Below are positions 1 through 5,065 of a stretch of 6,575 nt of DNA, in pieces. A program made the translations under genes and the position numbers. Origin of the DNA: an uncultured Acetatifactor sp. Lineage in GTDB: Bacteria; Bacillota; Clostridia; Lachnospirales; Lachnospiraceae. The notes below the pieces were generated by a model. That model was not told the DNA's origin, did no database searches, and worked only from the letters and a program-made list of their open reading frames with translations. How positions within the stretch are numbered: the first letter of the stretch is position 1; the number at the start of each line of letters is the position of its first letter. The stretch lies in contig CAJTSY010000142.1 in assembly GCA_910578995.1 (NCBI GenBank), forward strand, positions 3,357 to 9,931. The letters are read 5' to 3'.

Positions 1-6
1 CAAAGT

Positions 7-501
7 TCAATCATTAAATTGCTTGACGCGAAAGTCCATGCCACCAATCTGCTCTCTGCGTTCGGTTGCAAAGGGGTGCATATCCTTTCGCACGGTAACA
101 ATGCTTAACCGATCATAGCCAAGGCGGTAATAGAGCCGCAGCGCAGGAATATTGTCTGGAACTACATCCATACAGATTCCCTCCACGCCCCGCTTTTGCA
201 ATATTTCTTCCACAAGGCCAATGGCTTTGGAGGCAATACCCTGCCTGCGCAAACTTTCTTCCACAAAGATGTCCTCGATCCAGCAGACCGTTGCCCCACG
301 CCAGTTGAGATGGACAAATCCCACAGGGATCCCATCGCCGAGAATGTCGTAAAGTTTGTGATCTTCTTTTGTCCAGTTGGCAAGATTTTCCCGAGCCTGT
401 GCCTCATTAATCTGCGAATGATGCACACGGAAAAAAGCACTTATGGAGCGAAGCATTGTTTTTTCACTGGTGCCGTCATACGGCCTGAGTATAATTTCCA
501 T
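7..501 (-). CDS. GNAT-family N-acetyltransferase
   Basis: This 164-residue protein is a single-domain GNAT acetyltransferase, which would transfer an acetyl group from acetyl-CoA to an amine; the substrate cannot be told from sequence. The acetyl-CoA pyrophosphate loop is visible as RRQGIA (residues 85-90), preceded by the beta-strand segment CWIEDIFVEESL (73-84). The family's later motif is N117-IPALRLYYRLGY, the usual N-x-x-A-x-x-L-Y-x-x-x-G-F/Y pattern. A charged tail of about 25 residues follows the core. The ATG at 501 is supported by AAGAGG eight bases upstream (510-515) and by a good promoter further out. The gene ends six bases from the window edge, so its downstream neighbour is unseen. 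The family assignment is firm; anything more specific would be a guess. Confidence 0.9.
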   Translation of the reverse strand: MEIILRPYDGTSEKTMLRSISAFFRVHHSQINEAQARENLANWTKEDHKLYDILGDGIPVGFVHLNWRGATVCWIEDIFVEESLRRQGIASKAIGLVEEILQKRGVEGICMDVVPDNIPALRLYYRLGYDRLSIVTVRKDMHPFATERREQIGGMDFRVKQFND

Positions 502-536
502 TTGATATACCTCTTCAATTCCGATTTATATATTTG

Positions 537-565
537 ATTATAAAATAGAGGTCTGCCGCTTACAA
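537..565 (-). promoter_or_regulatory. Sigma-A-type promoter of the GNAT gene
   Basis: On the minus strand TTGTAA (560-565) and a perfect TATAAT (537-542) are separated by 17 bases. This predicts a start near 530 and a leader of about 30 bases containing the AAGAGG ribosome binding site. The surrounding sequence is AT-rich. The -10 is a perfect match and the -35 matches four of six. Confidence 0.6.
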
Positions 566-580
566 TATATATTTATAAGC

Positions 581-853
581 TCATTTTCCATGGGTACACA
601 ATTCCGAAAAGGGAATATATTTTTCGATAATAACTAAGCTCCCGTTTGTCCTTGTGGAATATGTTTTCACCGTCCGGTTTTGCTCCACATAGTCAACCAA
701 CGCATTCCCATTTGGGATATTTGCAGATATGCGCCTGTCCTCGAAGTTCATAAAAATCGTATTATCCGTCTTCTCCCGGATTTCGTGCAGAATCTGCTGT
801 AGAATCACGGACTTTCCGGAACACCGTCCACATCTTAAGCCTGTTTTTGTCAA
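581..853 (-). pseudogene. Remnant of an AAA/P-loop ATPase (AAA_14, DUF4143-type)
   Basis: The readable 90 residues carry a Walker A-like GRCSGKSVILQQI (residues 9-21) followed by an FMNFEDRR strand-turn (34-41), matching the N-terminal part of the large family of ATP-binding proteins with AAA_14 and DUF4143 domains, normally around 400 residues. Only the start of the ATPase domain is present. The usual 25-35 residues before the P-loop are missing, Walker B (the DE pair) and all later parts are missing, and the last 30 residues do not resemble the family. The P-loop is also one residue short of GxxxxGK[ST], reading G-R-C-S-G-K-S. The only start is a TTG overlapping the TGA of the neighbouring gene, with no clear ribosome binding site. 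I read it as a degraded fragment trapped between two live genes, not as a functional protein. Confidence 0.65.
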
Positions 854-1353
854 CTATTACTCCCGCGGAATTTCAGCGGCAGAAAGATCTGCTGTTGGGC
901 TATGCCCAGCGCTTTATCGATGGCGCCGTCAGGATTTGGCATATTGCACATGCCGCTTACAGGGAAATCGCCATATTCAAACACGTCGCTGCTGCCGATC
1001 CAGGCATACATGCCGCTTACCGTCTCTTCAAGGTCAGCACAGTCATTTTCATCCCCTGTGGCAACCAAAAACATTCCGCCGGGAAATTCCACAATTTCAT
1101 AGGGTGCAACGTCCCTTTCTGTGACATCATCCTGAACAGCCAGGATCCAGACAGAACTGTCAATATCTCTGTCCTCATGCCACAAAAAGTCAAGCGGTTC
1201 AAAAAGATGCTTCTTGAGTAAATGTTCATGCGCATTTACCCATGACTGAAAGCTGCTTTCCTTTCCAAAAATTTCACCGAGCGTATGTGCTCCGGAGGAG
1301 ACTGCACGGAATCTTGGGATTTCCACAAGCCTCATATTTTTCAGTTTGCTCAT
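850..1353 (-). CDS. Stand-alone GyrI-like / AraC effector-binding domain protein
   Basis: The 167-residue product matches the effector-binding fold found at the C-terminus of AraC- and MerR-type regulators and in stand-alone GyrI-like proteins. These domains bind small hydrophobic or cationic ligands. The fold runs from MRLVEIPRFRAVSSG (7-21), through VWILAVQDD (68-76), YEIVEFPGGMFLVATG (85-100) and a helix around residues 107-119, to the characteristic ending KALGIAQQQIFLPLK (147-161). There is no helix-turn-helix domain, so it is not itself a DNA-binding regulator; ligand sequestration or partnership with a separate regulator is inference. The ATG at 1353 has AAGGTG four bases upstream and a stronger GGGAGG eleven bases upstream. 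The last residues (RGSNS) lie at the junction with the ATPase remnant, so the extreme C-terminus may have been altered. Confidence 0.72.
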   Translation of the reverse strand: MSKLKNMRLVEIPRFRAVSSGAHTLGEIFGKESSFQSWVNAHEHLLKKHLFEPLDFLWHEDRDIDSSVWILAVQDDVTERDVAPYEIVEFPGGMFLVATGDENDCADLEETVSGMYAWIGSSDVFEYGDFPVSGMCNMPNPDGAIDKALGIAQQQIFLPLKFRGSNS

Positions 1354-1354
1354 T

Positions 1355-1429
1355 TTACACCTTACCTCCCACTGGCACTATATCAAAAAGAGTACAAGTT
1401 AAGTGGACTTTTCCGTTGCTGACATTCAT
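1355..1429 (-). other. Possible 24-codon ORF or remnant upstream of the effector-binding gene
   Basis: An ATG at 1429 opens a 24-codon frame (starting MNVSNGKVHLT, ending VPVGGKV) closed by TAA at 1355-1357, one base before the ATG of the effector-binding gene. Such spacing could couple translation. However, no good ribosome binding site precedes it and a likely promoter for the next gene lies inside it. It may instead be the tail of a lost gene. I do not recognise the peptide. Confidence 0.22.
1377..1385 (-). promoter_or_regulatory. Extended -10 element for the effector-binding gene
   Basis: TGATATAGT on the minus strand fits the extended -10 pattern TGnTATAAT with one mismatch. Transcription would start near 1370, just ahead of the GGGAGG/AAGGTG ribosome binding region. 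No convincing -35 is present at the normal distance, which is acceptable for extended -10 promoters. Confidence 0.4.
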
Positions 1430-1472
1430 AGGGCGTTCCACATTTCATTTATATGCAAAAGAAGTAAAAATA

Positions 1473-2402
1473 CTAAATTGACTGCTGTGGACATATAATC
1501 AACATAGTATGAATTTCATTTAACCTTATTACCTCTTCCAACTCATAATGAATACCAGAAAACATTTCCTTAAATTCTTCTATCGTTCGCTGCCTGCCGC
1601 CCATGCACTCAATAGATAACCTTAGTCCATGCAATAATACCTCTTTCGGTTCATACTCACCTGTCAAAATGTCTTCTATTATGACAAATTTCGTGTGATG
1701 ACTACAAATCTTAATACATTTTTTTAATATTTCACAACACCTGTCATCATCAAAATCATGCAGAAGATTCATCATTAGAATATAGTCATAATTTTGACCC
1801 GGCACTTCCATTTCAAATACATTTCCTTCTATAAAAGTTACATCTGTACCATATAATTCTTTAAACTCTTTACCTACTTCGCAAGGGATTCTGGTATCCA
1901 GAACAAAATAGGAACAGCCCTCATATGTTGATAAAAATGCAGCTCCCAGGCCCCCGCTGTTTCCACCCAATTCTAATATTGTCTTGTCTGTTAAATCCAA
2001 ATACCGGACTATCTTTTTTCCACGTTCATAGGTTACCGAGAAATTGCATCGTGAATAAATCTCGTACTCTAAATCACTGATTCTATCAAAAAAGAATCCT
2101 GACTCATCAACTGCTTTAGCATACAGCACTTCATATTTCTCTATTTGATTTTTACTCTTCAAATCCTCTAAAATACGTTTATGTTTTCTGCCGTGTTCAC
2201 CAGTCAGGATATAGTTCTTTCCATCAAAATCAATCATATCGTTAACAACCAATATTCTCATGGCTGCCTTGTATATGCTTTCATTGATGTTCCATTCTCT
2301 AAACGCCTGTGTGCTTAACTGCAATGGTTCTGCATCGTTAGTATGACAAACGAATTTCTGAAAGAGGTATACGGCTTCCGCTAAATAATTTATGAAATCC
2401 AT
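1473..2402 (-). CDS. SAM-dependent O-methyltransferase (Methyltransf_2 type)
   Basis: This 309-residue protein has the architecture of class-I small-molecule O-methyltransferases related to plant COMT and bacterial natural-product enzymes. A helical/winged-helix N-terminal part (about 1-90) is followed by a Rossmann domain. The SAM-binding motif is ELGGNSGGLG (144-153), the acidic strand end is FVLDTR (166-171), and EGNVFE (192-197) follows. NLLHDFDDDRC (212-222) corresponds to the HDW-D-E-C block that carries the catalytic histidine, here H215. The GGRQRTIEEFKEMF segment (268-281) matches the family's GGRERT-EEW block. The ATG at 2402 has GAAGGG seven bases upstream (2410-2415). The gene is much more AT-rich than the genes to its right, suggesting horizontal acquisition. 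It overlaps the upstream 86-residue gene by 13 bases, so the two are probably co-translated. The substrate is unknown; a hydroxylated secondary metabolite is an inference from the family. Confidence 0.82.
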   Translation of the reverse strand: MDFINYLAEAVYLFQKFVCHTNDAEPLQLSTQAFREWNINESIYKAAMRILVVNDMIDFDGKNYILTGEHGRKHKRILEDLKSKNQIEKYEVLYAKAVDESGFFFDRISDLEYEIYSRCNFSVTYERGKKIVRYLDLTDKTILELGGNSGGLGAAFLSTYEGCSYFVLDTRIPCEVGKEFKELYGTDVTFIEGNVFEMEVPGQNYDYILMMNLLHDFDDDRCCEILKKCIKICSHHTKFVIIEDILTGEYEPKEVLLHGLRLSIECMGGRQRTIEEFKEMFSGIHYELEEVIRLNEIHTMLIICPQQSI

Positions 2403-2650
2403 TTTTTTGCCCTTCTGTCTACTTCAGATATCCAAAAGAAAATTGTTTCGCCTTTGAGTTTGAATTCTATTATAATCTTTTTATTTCCTTTCTTCAACAT
2501 ATTTCTGTTTGTGTATACCATTGCCTGCAAAAGGCTGTAGGCCGAATCAATTCCACCCTGATCTGCAGCCATTTTAACTGCTTTGTCAGGGGTTACCTTA
2601 ACTGGATCTTTGTGGGACTGTGCTTTGCCGCCGGAATGAACCAATGACAT
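2390..2650 (-). CDS. Small protein of unknown function, upstream partner of the methyltransferase
   Basis: I do not recognise this 86-residue product. It is basic, with a predicted helical middle (DKAVKMAADQGGIDSAYSLL, residues 22-41), a lysine-rich turn (MLKKGNKK, 51-58) and two hydrophobic beta-strand-like segments (IIIEFKL and ETIFFWISEV). There is no signal peptide, membrane helix or metal-binding cysteine. Its stop codon lies inside the methyltransferase gene (13-base overlap), which favours real co-translation. The start is uncertain: the ATG at 2650 has no properly spaced ribosome binding site, and the first 18 or so codons are G+C-rich and sit at the junction with a DUF2961 remnant. 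The native N-terminus may therefore lie downstream, for instance at the ATG of MAADQGG, or have been lost. The body is AT-rich like the methyltransferase. Confidence 0.5.
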   Translation of the reverse strand: MSLVHSGGKAQSHKDPVKVTPDKAVKMAADQGGIDSAYSLLQAMVYTNRNMLKKGNKKIIIEFKLKGETIFFWISEVDRRAKKWIS

Positions 2651-2789
2651 CCTGCAAAAGCGCCACCAGACATTCAGCGGCCTGTACGCAGGGCTCTACG
2701 CCATCACGGGAAACGACGACAGCGAGATGTACAACGGTCAGCAGCACTTTCTGCTGTACAGGTTCCATATCCAGGATCCGGTATATTTC
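2649..2789 (+). pseudogene. Fragment of a DUF2961 family protein
   Basis: In one plus-strand frame about 47 codons read QTFSGLYAGLYAIT ... GQQHFLLYRFHIQDPVYF. This resembles the conserved late part of DUF2961 proteins, with a T-F/Y-S-x-x-Y-A-G-L-Y block followed by a Y-R-W-H-I-x-D-P-I-x-F block. DUF2961 proteins are usually over 300 residues and associated with glycan metabolism. Here the frame is closed by TGA at 2637-2639, and downstream of VYFS the sequence no longer looks like the family, so both ends are missing. There is no ribosome binding site or start codon. It marks an ancestral plus-strand gene cut by the arrival of the minus-strand AT-rich segment. Confidence 0.6.
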
Positions 2790-2950
2790 AGCCGTTCCTC
2801 CTGCCTATTTCGCCAAATGATGCAAAAATGTTGGAATTTTGACGTACCTGCTATGCAATTCCGTAGTACCATATTCACACAATCACGGTTCCAATATGAC
2901 CAGGAAATACGATCAACATCAGATGCGGAATAAAACAGGAGGTACTTACA
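2790..2950 (+). promoter_or_regulatory. Leader and ribosome binding site of the VIT/VWA-exosortase operon
   Basis: This non-coding stretch must hold the promoter of the operon unless transcription enters from further upstream. A perfect AGGAGG (2937-2942) sits eight bases before the ATG at 2951. A TTGACG at 2839-2844 is a fair -35, but no good -10 lies 16-18 bases after it, so I do not assign a promoter. No operator palindrome or riboswitch-like structure stands out. Confidence 0.45.
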
Positions 2951-5065
2951 ATGAAAAAAAATGGAAAACGGCTGTGTCTGCTTCTCTCCCTGCTCCTCAT
3001 GCTGTCCTTTTCCCTGCCTGCCCATGCAGCCGGGGAAGGCAGGAGCAGCCAGGACGCGACGGAAGAAGCACCGGAGGAGGACCAGCTCCTGGCCCCTTAC
3101 TTTCTTATTCAGGGGGAGGACACGCCCCTGGATGCCTTCCCACTAAAGTCCACGGAAGTCGTCTCCAACATCAACGGCATTATCGCCGAGACCTATGTGG
3201 TCCAGACCTACGCAAACCAGGGAAATGTACCCATTAGCGCCCGGTACGTATTTCCCACCGCCCCCAGTGTCACCGTCCATGGCATGACCATGCAGATAGG
3301 CGACCACATCGTCACTGCCAAAATCAAGGAAAAAGAAGAGGCCAGGACGGAATACGAAGAAGCCAAAAGCGAGGGAAAAAGCGCGTCCCTCCTTGAACAG
3401 CAGCGTCCCAATGTGTTCACCATGGATGTGGCAAACATCATGCCCGGGGATACCGCCCGCATCGAGCTGCATTATACCGAACTGATCACGCCTTCGGAAG
3501 GCATTTATTCTTTCGTCTTCCCCACGGTGACGGGCCCCCGCTACGCGCCGGGAAACACGCCGCCGGCAGAAGAGGATTCACCCGATTCTGCCGTGGAGCC
3601 GCAGGAATCCGCAGGAGATGAATGGGTGGAGAGTCCCTATCTTCCGAACGGGGAGACTCCCCCTGGGACATATACCATCACCGTCAATCTTTCCACCGGA
3701 GTACCCATCGGGGAGGTAACCTGTAAATCACACGAAATCAATGTGGAACAGGACGGGGATTCCCAGGCTAAGATCACCCTGGCCAATCCGGAGGACTTTG
3801 CCGGAAACAGGGATTTCATCCTGAAATACCGGCTCACCGGGGAAGCTGTCCAGAGCGGCCTGGTGCTTACCGGCTCAGAAGCGGAAAAATTTTTCATGCT
3901 GACAGTTCAGCCGCCGCAGCGTTTTACCCCGGAAGACATTCCCCCCAGGGAGTATATCTTCGTACTGGATGTGTCCGGTTCCATGTATGGCTACCCCCTG
4001 GAAACCGCCAAGGACCTGATCAGAAACCTGGTGAACAGTTTACGTGAAACCGACAGCTTCAACCTGGTTCTGTTCTCCGATGATACCGCCACACTATCGC
4101 CTGACTCCCTGCCCGCCACCAGCCAGAATGTCCACCGAGCCATAGACCTGATCAACGAAACCGAGGGCGGCGGCGGAACCTCCATGATGCCCGCCCTGCA
4201 GGAGGCCATTAAAATTCCCCTGGACAGTGATACGGCCCGCAGTGTCGTGGTCATCACCGACGGCTATATTTCCAACGAACAGGAAATATTCGAGCTGATC
4301 AATGAAAATATGGATACCTCCAGTTTCTTTTCCTTCGGGATAGGCAGTTCCGTCAATGATTACCTGATCAAGGGAATCGCCCAGTCCGGCATGGGGGAGT
4401 CCTTTGTGATAACCGACTCCGAAGATGCGCAGGCAGGCGCGGAACGTTTCCGGACCTACATAGAGGCGCCCCTTCTGACCGGTGTAACAATTGATTATGA
4501 AGGTTTTGACGTATATGACACTGCAACTGCCGCCCCTTCCATCCTGTATGCACAGAAGCCCATCGTCCTCTTCGGAAAATGGCGCGGGGAACCCGCAGGA
4601 ACCATCACCATATCCGGAAAAGCAGGTAATGATGACTACAGGCAGGAAATCTCCGTGGCCGACGTGGCAGTCAACGAGGAGAATGAAGCCATCCGCTACC
4701 TGTGGGCCCGGACGAGGCTGGACCAACTGGCAGGCTATGGAAGCACCAGAAACGATGAGTCCGTAAAAGACGAAATCACCCGGATCGGTCTGGATTACAG
4801 CATGACAACGCCTTACACTTCTTTTGTGGCAGTCATCGATGTGGTCCGAAACAGCGAGGGAAACAGCAGGAATGTAAACCAGGCATCGCCCCTGCCCCTG
4901 GGCGTGTCCAACCTGGCTGTGGGCGGCGGATACCGGGCTTATTCGGAGCCTGGCGGAATTCTGCTCCTTGCCACGGCAATGGCTGCCCTGGCTTTGGGAC
5001 GTCTCTTCAAACGATTTCTGAATATACGAAAAAAGCCCGCCGAAGCGGGCAGGAGTATAATATGA
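2951..5065 (+). CDS. Secreted VIT-VWA domain protein with SEP-CTERM-type sorting signal
   Basis: The 704-residue protein begins with a signal peptide (basic KKNGKR, leucine-rich core, likely cleavage after AHA at residue 26). The VIT domain spans about 47-200, with IIAETYVVQTYAN, ARYVFPTAPSVTVHGM and LLEQQRPNVF all typical. An acidic, proline-rich linker (about 202-239) and a beta-rich segment lead to the von Willebrand A domain (about 333-515). The VWA has all metal-site (MIDAS) residues: D340-x-S342-x-S344, T410 and D437. The family's C-terminal block follows (YLWARTRLDQLAGYGS, then TTPYTSFVAV). At the end, SEP (665-667) precedes a hydrophobic helix (about 669-683) and a basic cluster (KRFLNIRKK). 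This is the layout of PEP-CTERM-like signals and closest to the MSEP-CTERM signals paired with exosortase K. The gene overlaps the exosortase gene by ATGA. A role in extracellular metal-dependent protein binding is inferred from the domains. Confidence 0.9.
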   Translation: MKKNGKRLCLLLSLLLMLSFSLPAHAAGEGRSSQDATEEAPEEDQLLAPYFLIQGEDTPLDAFPLKSTEVVSNINGIIAETYVVQTYANQGNVPISARYVFPTAPSVTVHGMTMQIGDHIVTAKIKEKEEARTEYEEAKSEGKSASLLEQQRPNVFTMDVANIMPGDTARIELHYTELITPSEGIYSFVFPTVTGPRYAPGNTPPAEEDSPDSAVEPQESAGDEWVESPYLPNGETPPGTYTITVNLSTGVPIGEVTCKSHEINVEQDGDSQAKITLANPEDFAGNRDFILKYRLTGEAVQSGLVLTGSEAEKFFMLTVQPPQRFTPEDIPPREYIFVLDVSGSMYGYPLETAKDLIRNLVNSLRETDSFNLVLFSDDTATLSPDSLPATSQNVHRAIDLINETEGGGGTSMMPALQEAIKIPLDSDTARSVVVITDGYISNEQEIFELINENMDTSSFFSFGIGSSVNDYLIKGIAQSGMGESFVITDSEDAQAGAERFRTYIEAPLLTGVTIDYEGFDVYDTATAAPSILYAQKPIVLFGKWRGEPAGTITISGKAGNDDYRQEISVADVAVNEENEAIRYLWARTRLDQLAGYGSTRNDESVKDEITRIGLDYSMTTPYTSFVAVIDVVRNSEGNSRNVNQASPLPLGVSNLAVGGGYRAYSEPGGILLLATAMAALALGRLFKRFLNIRKKPAEAGRSII
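5029..5050 (-). terminator. Rho-independent terminator on the minus strand, inside the operon overlap
   Basis: Read on the minus strand, a perfect six-pair stem GCCCGC/GCGGGC closes a UUCG loop (an exceptionally stable C(UUCG)G tetraloop) and is followed directly by six T. No minus-strand gene ends nearby, so if used it would stop antisense transcripts entering from the right. On the plus strand the same bases form a hairpin with a CGAA loop immediately before the AGGAG ribosome binding site of the exosortase gene. It lacks a T-run there and should not terminate. Confidence 0.65.
5051..5064 (+). promoter_or_regulatory. Ribosome binding site and overlapping start of the exosortase gene
   Basis: AGGAG (5051-5055) is six bases before the ATG at 5062, within the last codons of the VIT-VWA gene. 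The ATG overlaps the upstream TGA (ATGA), which supports translational coupling. A six-pair hairpin (5035-5050) abuts the site and could modulate access to it. Confidence 0.75.

Noticed and set aside
597..680. Alternative minus-strand frame (GENIFHKDKRELSYY) as a frameshifted continuation of the ATPase
   Set aside because: Only loosely similar to the ENI-x-x-ELKRRGY block of the DUF4143 region and far too short to show a frameshift instead of a deletion.
1242..1481. 79-codon plus-strand frame opposite the effector gene start
   Set aside because: No ribosome binding site and no recognisable motif; it overlaps a well supported minus-strand gene and its upstream region.
2589..2647. Plus-strand frame reading like a membrane-protein C-terminus (NWIFVGLCFAAGMNQ then stop)
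   Set aside because: Only about 17 codons, in a different frame from the DUF2961 fragment and opposite the start of the 86-residue gene; too short to support a call.
2739..2756. CAGCAG / CTGCTG inverted repeat
   Set aside because: Short stem inside the DUF2961 fragment, with a six-base loop and no T-run, so not a terminator and not clearly an operator.
2839..2869. TTGACG as the -35 of an operon promoter
   Set aside because: No hexamer close to TATAAT at 16-18 bases; the best candidate is poor, so the promoter is left unassigned.
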